Of a stretch of DNA of 28,236 bases, positions 8,157 to 15,527 are shown in pieces. Under the pieces are notes generated by a model, which saw only the letters and a program-made list of their open reading frames with translations, had not been told where the DNA came from and did not search any database. A program made the translations under genes and the position numbers. Origin of the DNA: an uncultured Oceanospirillaceae bacterium (GTDB taxonomy: Bacteria; Pseudomonadota; Gammaproteobacteria; Pseudomonadales; Oceanobacteraceae); the NCBI GenBank assembly GCA_937974825.1, contig CALJVD010000227.1, positions 1-28,236 of the forward strand, in the 5' to 3' direction. The number at the start of each line of letters is the position of its first letter. Position 1 is the first letter of the stretch.

Positions 8157-8840
8157 ATGCACGAACATATGCACGCCATGCATGAACCACTTACTCTTAT
8201 TAGCGCCCTTTTGTTGGGTTTTTTCAGCTCCAGTCATTGTCTGGTGATGTGCGGTGGTATAGCGGCCGCTATTGGTAGTCGCGCTGAAAAGCATCGTATT
8301 CGCACCATCGTGATGTTTAACGGTGGTCGCTTAATTAGTTACAGTTTACTCGGGTTGTTGGTCAGTTTCTTAGGCCTATGGCTGCAAGAACAAAACCACA
8401 CTCTCATGCTTTATATGCGTACTTTTGCCGGTGTGCTGCTTATTCTGATGGGCTTTTATGTTGCCCGTTGGTGGATGGTGCTAACACAGTTTGAACGTTT
8501 CGGTCAGCCGGTATGGAACGCACTAAAGCCTGTTACTAAGCGTTTTATGGGGTCGGTTAAACCGCACCATCAATTTAGTTTAGGCATGCTGTGGGGGTTT
8601 TTACCCTGTGGCTTAATATACAGTGCCTTGGCTTGGGTCGCGGCAGAAGGGAACCCGACAATGGGCGCAGCGACTATGTTTGCCTTTGGTTTAGGTACCC
8701 TGCCGGCACTTACCGCTGGTACCTTATTGGGTAACGTTATTACGCCTTGGCTTAACAAACCCATTGTTCGTAAGCTATCTGCTTTATTGCTTATAGCCTT
8801 TGGTATATGGACAATAACTATTATTTGGTCCCATTCTTAG
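8157..8840 (+). CDS. TauE/SafE (UreH-like) family membrane protein with His-rich N-terminus
   Basis: This is a 227-aa polytopic membrane protein, probably six helices, of the COG2836-type sulfite exporter/UreH-like group that often follows ccoS in proteobacterial cco clusters. Visible motifs are SSHCLVMCGG (H27, C28, M31, C32) at the end of helix 1 and GFLPCGLIYSAL (C151) in mid-protein. These thiol and His residues suggest metal (copper) handling rather than sulfite export; that is inference from motif and context. The N-terminus MHEHMHAMHE has four His and three Met (counting the initiator) in ten residues. AAGG lies about 9 nt before the ATG at 8157; in-frame ATGs at residues 5 and 8 are possible but would remove much of this segment. 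fnr follows. Confidence 0.85.
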   Translation: MHEHMHAMHEPLTLISALLLGFFSSSHCLVMCGGIAAAIGSRAEKHRIRTIVMFNGGRLISYSLLGLLVSFLGLWLQEQNHTLMLYMRTFAGVLLILMGFYVARWWMVLTQFERFGQPVWNALKPVTKRFMGSVKPHHQFSLGMLWGFLPCGLIYSALAWVAAEGNPTMGAATMFAFGLGTLPALTAGTLLGNVITPWLNKPIVRKLSALLLIAFGIWTITIIWSHS

Positions 8841-8895
8841 CTAATATGTATCCCTTTAGAGCTATTGATTTCTCTTGAATCGTTTAGGACTGTTA

Positions 8896-9651
8896 ATGAA
8901 AACCAATTCAGACACTCAAAAAGCAACCCAGCGTCTGGTGCAGCCGCACTGCCAAACCTGTACGCTTAATGCTCTTTGTCTGCCTCTCTCTTTAAATGAT
9001 TCCGACATGGACCGCCTAGACAGCATTATCCGTCGTGGTCGCCCAATACAGAAAGGCCAAGTCTTGTTTCAACAAGGTGAAGCCTTCCAATCTGTTTATG
9101 CTGTTCGTACAGGTGCGCTAAAAACCTATACCTTAGCCAGCAATGGTGAAGAACAAATTACTGGTTTTCATCTTGCTTCTGAATTAGTCGGTCTTGCCGG
9201 TTACGACAACAAAGAATACCCATTAACGGCTAAAGCGCTAGAAACCACTACCGTTTGTGAAATTCCATTAAACCAGTTAGATATTTTAATGGATGAGCTA
9301 CCGGAATTGCGCCGTCAGTTAATGCGCACCATGAGTAACGAAATTCGCCATGACCAACATATGATGCTGTTGTTAAGCAAAAAGAATGCTGAAGAACGTG
9401 TGGCCTCTTTCTTGCTGAACATTTCACAGCGCTATGGTCGTCGTGGTTTTTCTACTAGCCAATATCGCTTACCTATGTCACGTGTAGACATCAGTAACTA
9501 CCTTGGCTTAGCGGTTGAAACCATTAGCCGTGTGTTCACGCGTTTTCAACGTAACGAGTTGATCGAAACTCAGGGTAAAGAAGTTACTCTGCTCGATATA
9601 GACGCTTTGTCTGAGCTTGCCAGTCATAACTCTCCTAAAGAGTGTAAATAA
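8896..9651 (+). CDS. fnr: FNR/Anr-type oxygen-sensing transcriptional regulator
   Basis: This is a Crp/Fnr-family regulator that holds an oxygen-labile [4Fe-4S] cluster and binds TTGAT-N4-ATCAA sites when oxygen is low. The 251-aa protein has the cluster cysteines C19, C22 and C28 plus C121 (VCEIP), almost exactly the E. coli FNR spacing (20, 23, 29, 122). A cNMP-like beta-roll domain, a dimerisation helix (LLLSKKNAEERVASF) and a C-terminal helix-turn-helix follow, with recognition helix VETISR containing the E-xx-S-R residues. I chose the ATG at 8896 because AGGA (8886-8889) precedes it by 6 nt; a TTG at 8875 is possible. It is the likely activator of ccoN at 109-122. It is followed by a hairpin terminator. 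Confidence 0.96.
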   Translation: MKTNSDTQKATQRLVQPHCQTCTLNALCLPLSLNDSDMDRLDSIIRRGRPIQKGQVLFQQGEAFQSVYAVRTGALKTYTLASNGEEQITGFHLASELVGLAGYDNKEYPLTAKALETTTVCEIPLNQLDILMDELPELRRQLMRTMSNEIRHDQHMMLLLSKKNAEERVASFLLNISQRYGRRGFSTSQYRLPMSRVDISNYLGLAVETISRVFTRFQRNELIETQGKEVTLLDIDALSELASHNSPKECK

Positions 9652-9656
9652 CCTCT

Positions 9657-9696
9657 AGAGAGCTATAAGCAATTTGCTGTAGCTCTCTTCTTTCTT
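9657..9696 (+). terminator. hairpin terminator after fnr
   Basis: A perfect 9-bp outer stem (AGAGAGCTA 9657-9665 with TAGCTCTCT 9680-9688) contains an inner AGCA/TGCT stem and is followed by a T-rich TCTTTCTT. It begins 5 nt after the fnr stop, so it probably ends the fnr transcript. Confidence 0.75.
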
Positions 9697-9767
9697 GCCT
9701 ATTATCTCTAAACCGTATGAATGTCTGCTGTTGTCTTTAGTCTCCTCTTTTCTGCGGTTTAACATTC

Positions 9768-9776
9768 TGTTATAAA
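9768..9776 (+). promoter_or_regulatory. candidate extended -10 promoter of ttcA
   Basis: TGTTATAAA is a TGn extended -10 followed by TATAAA (9771-9776), 29 nt before the ttcA ATG. The -35 region around 9748 is poor, which extended -10 promoters tolerate. Its position after the fnr terminator supports an independent ttcA promoter. Confidence 0.45.
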
Positions 9777-9805
9777 GCCTACGAATTTTATTGGATAGGA
9801 CCGTC

Positions 9806-10657
9806 ATGCTTGATTTATCCCACCAGCGTAAAGAAAAACTAGAGTTCAATAAACTACATAAGCGTTTGCGCCGTAACGTTGGTAAAGCTATTGAAGATTA
9901 CAACATGATCGAAGATGGCGACAAAATCATGGTGTGTTTATCGGGCGGTAAAGATTCCTATACCATGCTCGATATTCTTATGAACCTGCAACGCAGTGCG
10001 CCTATTCATTTTGATATTGTCGCGGTCAATTTAGACCAAAAGCAGCCGGGCTTTCCTGAAGAGGTACTGCCTAAGTATTTAGACAGCATTGGCGTTGACT
10101 ACCACATTCTTGAAAAAGACACATACAGTATTGTTAAGGATGTCATTGAAGACGGTAAAACCACCTGTGGCTTATGTTCACGCTTACGTCGCGGTAACCT
10201 ATATGGCTATGCTGAAGAAATTGGGGCTAATAAAATAGCCTTAGGGCATCATCGTGACGATATTATCGAAACGCTATTTTTAAATATGTTTCACGGTGGC
10301 AAGTTAAAAGCCATGCCGCCTAAACTATTAAGCGATGATAAAAAGCACGTTATTATTCGTCCACTGGCATACTGCAAAGAACAAGATATTGAAACCTACT
10401 CGGCCATTAAAGAGTTCCCAATTATTCCTTGTAATTTATGTGGCAGCCAAGAAAACTTAGAGCGCCAGAATATTAAACAAATGCTTGCGCAATGGGACAA
10501 ACAAAACCCAGGTCGCAGTGAAAATATTATGGCGGCCATTTGTAATATCGCCCCATCACAATTGGGCGATCGCAACCTTTTCGACTTTGCGAGCTTACAA
10601 AAGCAGCAAAACAGAAACCATCTGTACACGCGCTTAGATATTACCGAAATAAACTAA
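9806..10657 (+). CDS. ttcA: tRNA 2-thiocytidine(32) synthetase TtcA
   Basis: TtcA is an ATP-dependent PP-loop enzyme that thiolates cytidine 32 of certain tRNAs in the cytoplasm using a [4Fe-4S] cluster. The 283-aa protein shows the PP-loop SGGKDS (46-51), CGLCSRLRRG (C121, C124), HHRDD (148-152) and CNLCGSQENLER (C209, C212), all hallmarks of TtcA. I chose the ATG at 9806, with AGGA (9797-9800) 5 nt ahead, rather than the in-frame TTG at 9791. The pairing of ttcA with fnr is also known in enterobacteria; both products carry Fe-S clusters, although a terminator and promoter separate the two here. Confidence 0.96.
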   Translation: MLDLSHQRKEKLEFNKLHKRLRRNVGKAIEDYNMIEDGDKIMVCLSGGKDSYTMLDILMNLQRSAPIHFDIVAVNLDQKQPGFPEEVLPKYLDSIGVDYHILEKDTYSIVKDVIEDGKTTCGLCSRLRRGNLYGYAEEIGANKIALGHHRDDIIETLFLNMFHGGKLKAMPPKLLSDDKKHVIIRPLAYCKEQDIETYSAIKEFPIIPCNLCGSQENLERQNIKQMLAQWDKQNPGRSENIMAAICNIAPSQLGDRNLFDFASLQKQQNRNHLYTRLDITEIN

Positions 10658-10667
10658 CGCTTAAGCT

Positions 10668-10695
10668 ACCCTCCCTAAGCTCTACTAGGGAGGGT
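10668..10695 (+). terminator. strong hairpin between ttcA and greB
   Basis: A perfect 10-bp GC-rich stem (ACCCTCCCTA 10668-10677 with TAGGGAGGGT 10686-10695) closes an 8-nt loop, starting 10 nt after the ttcA stop. No T-tract follows, so it may be a weak or Rho-assisted terminator, or an mRNA 3'-end stabiliser. The rest of the gap to greB (10696-10809) shows only a TATGAT (10730-10735) that could be a -10. Confidence 0.6.
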
Positions 10696-10809
10696 GCTAC
10701 CCACCTAACTCTTTGATTTATCCCATATTTATGATCCTATAGGTTTCTTCTTAGGTCAGTGTTACCCTGTGCCTTTGTTTTTTGTCTATTTAGATTCTTA
10801 GGTTTTAAC

Positions 10810-11292
10810 ATGGCAACGAAACTCATTACCCGTGAAGGCTTTGAGCGTTTAGAAAAAGAACTGGATCACTTATGGCGTGTAGAACGCCCTGAAACCACAA
10901 AAAAAGTAGCTTGGGCGGCAAGTTTAGGCGATCGCTCTGAAAACGCCGACTATCAATACAACAAGAAAAGACTTCGTGAGATTGATCGTCGCGTCCGTTA
11001 TTTACGCAAATCACTCGATGAGTTAAAAGTTGTAGATTACAGCCCACAACAAGACGGTAAAGTATTCTTTGGTGCTTGGGTAGAAATTGAAAACGATGAA
11101 GGGGAAACCAAGAAGTTTCGCATTGCCGGCTACGACGAAATTTTTGATCGCAAAGATTATATTTCAATCGACTCTCCTATGGCTCGCGCCCTGCTAAAAG
11201 CAGAGGTTGACGACGAAGTCACAGTGAATACGCCGAACGGCAAAGCCGTCTGGTACGTTAATAAAATTTACTACCAAGACGCACCTAAGTAA
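10810..11292 (+). CDS. greB: transcription elongation factor GreB
   Basis: GreB binds the RNA polymerase secondary channel and stimulates cleavage of backtracked transcripts. The 160-aa protein is nearly collinear with E. coli GreB: an N-terminal coiled coil with LWRVERPE (diagnostic of GreB rather than GreA) and the tip sequence GDRSENADYQYNKKRLREID, whose D41 and E44 are the catalytic acidic residues. The C-terminal globular domain includes FFGAWVEIEN and SIDSPMARALL. The ATG at 10810 gives the family start; the frame extends upstream without a better site. A J-domain gene begins 6 nt downstream, so the two are probably co-transcribed. Confidence 0.96.
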   Translation: MATKLITREGFERLEKELDHLWRVERPETTKKVAWAASLGDRSENADYQYNKKRLREIDRRVRYLRKSLDELKVVDYSPQQDGKVFFGAWVEIENDEGETKKFRIAGYDEIFDRKDYISIDSPMARALLKAEVDDEVTVNTPNGKAVWYVNKIYYQDAPK

Positions 11293-11298
11293 GTCGCT

Positions 11299-11892
11299 GT
11301 GAATATAAACGCCTCCAGCACTTTAGAGCCACTGATAGAGCTGCTACGCATTAAGCTAGGCACTGGCTTAGTCTTTAGCGAATTTGATCTTATGCGCTGG
11401 TTACAAGCGCCAGAGCAAGGTATCTTTCTGCCCGATGCGCTATCGCACAATAAAACCTTATTTCAAAGCCACTTTTTGCTTATGCATGCGCTCTACAAGT
11501 TAAAACAAGAGTGGCTTAAACAGCGTACCGCTGTATTAGAGATTTCTGCACTGCACATAGAAAAACGAGCTTGGCATTGCGACATAAGCCACGACAGCCA
11601 AGTAGGCGAAGCCGATGCAGTAATGGATTACTATTTAGACCTGAATAATTTAGACACATCAGAAGAAAGTATCGAACAGCTGCTGAACTCTTTCTGGCTA
11701 AAAATGCGCATACCTGAGCAACACCCCGAAGATTTCGCTATATTAGAGTTAACACCACCGGTAAGTGCGAGCCAAATTAAAGCCCAATACCGTAAACTTG
11801 CAATGCAACATCATCCAGATCGAGGCGGATGCGAACAAACATTTTGTCAGATTCAAAGTGCGTACCAAAGATTAAGGACCCAGTATCTATGA
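11299..11892 (+). CDS. DnaJ-related protein with C-terminal J domain
   Basis: The 197-aa protein has an N-terminal helical region (about residues 1-130) resembling the DnaJ-related N-terminal family and a C-terminal J domain (about 145-197). The HPD motif (H172, P173, D174 in QHHPDRGG) is the one that stimulates DnaK ATPase. It lacks the Gly/Phe and zinc-finger regions of DnaJ, so it is probably a specialised DnaK co-chaperone with unknown clients. The start is GTG at 11299, 6 nt after the greB stop, with only a weak ribosome site, which suggests translational coupling to greB. Its stop overlaps the next gene's start (ATGA). Confidence 0.85.
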   Translation: MNINASSTLEPLIELLRIKLGTGLVFSEFDLMRWLQAPEQGIFLPDALSHNKTLFQSHFLLMHALYKLKQEWLKQRTAVLEISALHIEKRAWHCDISHDSQVGEADAVMDYYLDLNNLDTSEESIEQLLNSFWLKMRIPEQHPEDFAILELTPPVSASQIKAQYRKLAMQHHPDRGGCEQTFCQIQSAYQRLRTQYL

Positions 11893-12926
11893 AGAAGTTA
11901 TTTGCCTGTATGTCGCTGCTTTTCTCAGTGTCATTCTCAGCTCAAGCATTGGTGATTTTGCAGTACCACCATATTGACGATAGCACCCCTGCGGTTACCA
12001 GTACGCGTGTCGATGATTTTATGGCACACATGGAACTGCTTGAAAAAGAAGGGATGCATATTATTGATTTAAAAGACGCCCTAGAAAAAGTACAAAGAAA
12101 CGAAGCGCTGCCAGAAAAATCTGTCGCTATTACCTTTGATGACGCTTATTCCTCTATCTACGACAACGCATGGCCTAAGTTAAAAGAACTGGGGTGGCCC
12201 TTTACTATCTTTGTGAACCCAACGCAGATTGATAATAAAGTACGCAATATGATTACTTGGGAGCAGCTCAAGGAACTGCAAGATGCAGGTGTTTTAATTG
12301 CCAACCATAGCCAAACTCACCCTTATTTAATTGAGCCACATGGCGAAGCAGACTTGGCTACTTTTTTAGATAAAGAAATTAACGGTGCAGAACAACGTTT
12401 AAAAGAAGTGTTAGGCACCAGCCATAAAATCTTTGCTTATCCGTACGGTGAGTTTAATGCTGAAATCATGCAGTGGTTAGATGAGCAAGGCTATATTGGT
12501 ATTGGCCAACACTCGGGTGCTGTCGGCCCAGACACTAATTTCTTAGCGGTGCCTCGCTACCCAGCAGGGGGCATTTATGCCAACCCATCTACCCTTAGAA
12601 CAAAGCTTTATACGCTTGCCTTCCCAATTAGCGCAGACCAGTTTATTGACCCTGTGTTAGGCGAACACAATCCACCTAGCATCAGCCTTGAATTTACATT
12701 AAAGGATATTTATACCAGCCAAATTCAATGCTACTCAGGCTCTGAGGGTGCGCTCGATACAAAAGCCACTAAAGACGGAGACTTAATTAAGGTAAGTACT
12801 GGAGCGAAAAAAGCCATTACATCTGGACGCGATCGTTATAACTGTACGGCACCTAGCCGCAGTAAGCCGGGCTGGTACTACTGGTATTCTCAGTATTGGA
12901 TTAACCCTAGCGTCAGTAATCGCTAA
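11889..12926 (+). CDS. secreted polysaccharide deacetylase (NodB-like, CE4)
   Basis: The 345-aa precursor has a signal peptide (MKK, hydrophobic stretch, FSAQA; cleavage likely after residue 20), so it acts in the periplasm or outside. The NodB core shows motif 1 TFDDAY (82-87, D84/D85), motif 2 HSQTH (H140, H144) and motif 3 YPYGEF (184-189), consistent with a metal-dependent deacetylase of N-acetylated glycans. The substrate is unknown. After about residue 245 comes an extra domain with two cysteines (C281, C319) and an aromatic end (GWYYWYSQYW). The ATG at 11889 overlaps the stop of the J-domain gene and gives a clean signal peptide; the upstream in-frame start (11829) does not. Its stop overlaps the convergent minus-strand gene. 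Confidence 0.9.
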   Translation: MKKLFACMSLLFSVSFSAQALVILQYHHIDDSTPAVTSTRVDDFMAHMELLEKEGMHIIDLKDALEKVQRNEALPEKSVAITFDDAYSSIYDNAWPKLKELGWPFTIFVNPTQIDNKVRNMITWEQLKELQDAGVLIANHSQTHPYLIEPHGEADLATFLDKEINGAEQRLKEVLGTSHKIFAYPYGEFNAEIMQWLDEQGYIGIGQHSGAVGPDTNFLAVPRYPAGGIYANPSTLRTKLYTLAFPISADQFIDPVLGEHNPPSISLEFTLKDIYTSQIQCYSGSEGALDTKATKDGDLIKVSTGAKKAITSGRDRYNCTAPSRSKPGWYYWYSQYWINPSVSNR

Positions 12927-13594
12927 ATCAATAATTGATGACCATAGGCTTGCAGTGCTCGCTCGCGCTCTCTCCAGTCGGGCAAGCACTGTGTCATGAG
13001 CTGCTTAAAACCAGCGCCATGGTCGAAGTGTTTTAAATGGCACAACTCATGCACCACCACCAGCTCCATAAGCGCTTCTGGCAGCTGTATTAACGCCAAG
13101 TTTAAATTGATATAACCACGCTGAGATAAACTCCCCCAACGCGTACGCATATTTTTCACCCGTAAAGTCGGTTGCTGTTCGGCGTATTGCGAAAATAACG
13201 GCCACCAGCGTTCAATCATTTGGATAAACGATACTCTGGCCTGCTTTCTTAGCCAACGCTCTAGCATCTGCTCTATTTGCTCTGGAGTACTACCAAAGGG
13301 CACTAGAACAACCTGGTCACCCACCTGTAAGGTTTTAACCATGGATTTGAGTATTGTATGCTCAACGCCACCTATCATTACGGCTTGGCTACGCTGCTGC
13401 TGAATTGCCTTAAATTGCTTATAGCGTTTTATCAGCCAGTCTTCATGTGACCCTAAAAAAGCCAATACTTGAAACTTGCTAATGCCCACTGGAATACGCA
13501 CGTCGACCACCCCTTTAGGGTTCAGCTTTAACGACATGCTTTTGCGCCTGGATGCGGTAATCTTTACCGGTACAGTGTCATCGGCAATATTCAT
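12923..13594 (-). CDS. YgjP-like zinc metalloprotein (DUF45/SprT-like fold)
   Basis: The protein is 223 aa from the ATG at 13594, or 235 aa from an ATG at 13630. It has the zinc signature HELCH (182-186 of the shorter form) followed by KHFDHGAGF, with RTRWGS (150-155) ahead of it. That combination defines the YgjP/DUF45 family. Members are annotated as metal-dependent hydrolases; the physiological substrate is unsettled. I prefer 13594 because AAGAG lies about 7 nt before it and homologues begin near this point, whereas 13630 has no visible ribosome site. The stop overlaps the deacetylase stop by 4 nt in convergent orientation. The divergent UPF0149 gene starts at 13672. Confidence 0.85.
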   Translation of the reverse strand: MNIADDTVPVKITASRRKSMSLKLNPKGVVDVRIPVGISKFQVLAFLGSHEDWLIKRYKQFKAIQQQRSQAVMIGGVEHTILKSMVKTLQVGDQVVLVPFGSTPEQIEQMLERWLRKQARVSFIQMIERWWPLFSQYAEQQPTLRVKNMRTRWGSLSQRGYINLNLALIQLPEALMELVVVHELCHLKHFDHGAGFKQLMTQCLPDWRERERALQAYGHQLLI

Positions 13595-13671
13595 CGTTAA
13601 CTCTTGTTGATAAGCAGTGCGTGAAGTCATAAGGCTATGGTAGGATGAGGCGAATTAGTTGGAGTGTATCA

Positions 13672-14244
13672 ATGGTTGATCTTAATAGCATCCCTTCACT
13701 GGATGACAATGAATTAGAAACATTAGGCATATTATTAGAGGAAGAAGCTGAGCGCCAAGATAGCTTTGATTTCTTTGCTATGCATGGCCTATTAACCGGC
13801 TTAATTTCTGGCCCTCAAGAGTTTGATATTAAAACGGTTTGGGAATGTGCCTTTGAAGAAAACCTTGGCTTTAGCAAGGCAGAAAAGCAGCAGTTAGAAG
13901 CCATTCTTCTTAAGCTAGCCAAAGAAATTCAGGCGTGGTTAGACTCGGGGCAAGACTTCCCTATCCCTGCCGATTTAACACTGGTCGATGAAGACGAAGA
14001 GCCCCCCATTGAAAGTTGGGCAATTGGTTATATGACAGCGGTTCTGATGCAGGAAGAACTTTGGTATGCCAATGATGAAGAAACCGTAGCGCAGCATTTA
14101 TTTCCAATTATGTATGCGTCGGGTTTATTTATGGATGAGCCAGAAATGGCAGATATTGATGAAGACAGTAATCTGTCGGATCAAATGTGTAGCAACATTC
14201 CAGCCGCAGTCATTGAGCTGTACCTGTTACTACACGCTAAATAG
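13672..14244 (+). CDS. UPF0149 family protein (YecA/YgfB-like)
   Basis: This is a 190-aa acidic, mostly helical protein. The N-terminal MHGLLTGLISGP motif (about residues 37-48), the WAIGYMTAV segment and acidic runs (DEDEEPP) match the UPF0149 family. The C-terminal SEC-C zinc motif found in some YecA proteins is absent. The molecular function is not firmly established for this branch. I chose the ATG at 13672 because GGAG (13660-13663) sits 8 nt upstream; the in-frame ATG at 13645 has no such site. It is single and divergent from the YgjP-like gene across about 77 nt, and its stop is 4 nt from the convergent SIMPL gene. Confidence 0.8.
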   Translation: MVDLNSIPSLDDNELETLGILLEEEAERQDSFDFFAMHGLLTGLISGPQEFDIKTVWECAFEENLGFSKAEKQQLEAILLKLAKEIQAWLDSGQDFPIPADLTLVDEDEEPPIESWAIGYMTAVLMQEELWYANDEETVAQHLFPIMYASGLFMDEPEMADIDEDSNLSDQMCSNIPAAVIELYLLLHAK

Positions 14245-14248
14245 AGCA

Positions 14249-14962
14249 TTAATCTACTAAGTAATACTCTACCGTTGACACCACCCTGATTCTTTTTAAG
14301 TACGGGGTGTTGTCATCGCGATCACTAATGCTAATCTGCCCTTGATTAGCCACACGTAACTTACCTAATGTGCTATCTGAATCGTCAGCAAACTGTTGCG
14401 CACTGATGCGTGCATTTTTTACCGACTCTTCAATTAGCTCGGGTTTTAATTCATTCAGCTGAGTAAACATATAAGTAACTCGTTGGCTGTATTCGTTACC
14501 GCTAAAGGCAATGCCTCGTTTACCAAGCTCGGCCAAACCCAACTGTGAGTTTCGTACTAAATCAACTTGATTGGTATAGACCGTAATGGTTTGTAGGCCG
14601 CTGTATCTTAAATTAGCGCTTTGGTCACCATAGCGTTCAGCGTATTTGTCGGTTACTAGAGGCGCATCTGCGGTAATCTCAACCTCTGTAAAGCCTTGTT
14701 CCAGTAAGTACTTTTGAATGGCAATAGAGCTCTTATTCAAGCTTTGGTACAGTTCGCCTAAATTGTTAGACGCTGCGACAAATCGAATAGGCCATACCGC
14801 GACATCCGCCGGTACTTCACGTTCAGATAATCCTTTTACTTTGACCACACGCTCGTATTCTTTAAATTGAATGGCGCTGCTGCCGATTAACCAGGCAGAT
14901 ACAATTAGCCCTAAACTAATAAGGCCGCCTAAAATAAAGGCCGAGCGAGATTGAGTACTCAT
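14249..14962 (-). CDS. SIMPL-domain (DUF541) periplasmic or membrane-anchored protein
   Basis: The 237-aa protein has an uncleaved-looking N-terminal hydrophobic helix (about residues 9-28), then VKGLSEREVPADVAVW, the typical start of the SIMPL/DUF541 fold. Later features are YSGLQTITVYTN, NARISAQQFADDS and a C-terminal beta strand VVSTVEYYL. SIMPL proteins are periplasmic beta-rich proteins, some forming oligomeric channels or stress-related assemblies; no enzymatic role is known for this one. It is the third gene of a likely operon pdxH - DUF924 - SIMPL, with 13 nt between its start and the DUF924 stop. Confidence 0.83.
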   Translation of the reverse strand: MSTQSRSAFILGGLISLGLIVSAWLIGSSAIQFKEYERVVKVKGLSEREVPADVAVWPIRFVAASNNLGELYQSLNKSSIAIQKYLLEQGFTEVEITADAPLVTDKYAERYGDQSANLRYSGLQTITVYTNQVDLVRNSQLGLAELGKRGIAFSGNEYSQRVTYMFTQLNELKPELIEESVKNARISAQQFADDSDSTLGKLRVANQGQISISDRDDNTPYLKRIRVVSTVEYYLVD

Positions 14963-14975
14963 ACTTACTCCTAAA

Positions 14976-15515
14976 TTAAAACGATGAATTAGGCTGCTTC
15001 AAAAACTCAACTTCTTCAGCAGTTGAAACACGACCTAAGATTTCGTTCCTATGTGGGTATCGACCAAAACGATCGACTATTACCTTATGTCTGATTTCGA
15101 AGCCATAAGTTTCTTCATTAGTATATTTTTTAAAGAGTTTTTCTGCCTCGACATGAATCAATTTAGATTCACTGTGCATATAGGGCATTAATATAAAGCG
15201 ACGCTCGTCTAGCGCTTCAAACTGATCGAGCAAGCCTGCAGCGACGGCTTCTTGCGCTAGTGTTAAAGCCATTGCGTCTTGTGCAAATGCTGCTGGGGTG
15301 TCACGAAAGATATTGCGCGACATTTGGTCTAGCACAATAATTTCAGCCAAACGTCCATAAGCGTTTGTACGCCAGCTGTAACACTCACCAGCCGCCGCAC
15401 TTAATACTAAGTCTTTAAAACGCTTGGTTAATTCTTTATCAAACTCAGGATCTTTTACAAACCATTTAGCACTGTTAGTTTCATCAAACCAAAAATCTAA
15501 TACTTGTTGATACAT
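14976..15515 (-). CDS. DUF924 family protein
   Basis: This is a 179-aa cytoplasmic helical protein with family hallmarks: YQQVLDFWFDE at the N-terminus, IVLDQMSRNIFRDTPAAFAQD in the middle, LMPYMHSES, then RFGRYPHRNEILGR near the end. DUF924 proteins adopt a TPR-like helical fold and have no firmly assigned activity. It lies 12 nt downstream of pdxH and upstream of the SIMPL gene on the same strand, so it is probably co-transcribed with both. Length is normal and nothing appears broken. Confidence 0.88.
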   Translation of the reverse strand: MYQQVLDFWFDETNSAKWFVKDPEFDKELTKRFKDLVLSAAAGECYSWRTNAYGRLAEIIVLDQMSRNIFRDTPAAFAQDAMALTLAQEAVAAGLLDQFEALDERRFILMPYMHSESKLIHVEAEKLFKKYTNEETYGFEIRHKVIVDRFGRYPHRNEILGRVSTAEEVEFLKQPNSSF

Positions 15516-15527
15516 AAAACATTCCTA

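Noticed and set aside
8865..8869. TTGAT just upstream of fnr as an autoregulatory FNR box
   Set aside because: Only one half-site is present; the second half (CTTGA) matches ATCAA at two of five positions.
10826..11167. 113-codon open frame antisense to greB
   Set aside because: It is fully contained in greB, which is almost identical in layout to known GreB proteins, and has no ribosome site or motif.
13595..13630. Longer start for the YgjP-like protein
   Set aside because: There is no ribosome site before 13630 and it would shrink the divergent promoter region; retained only as an alternative in the gene entry.
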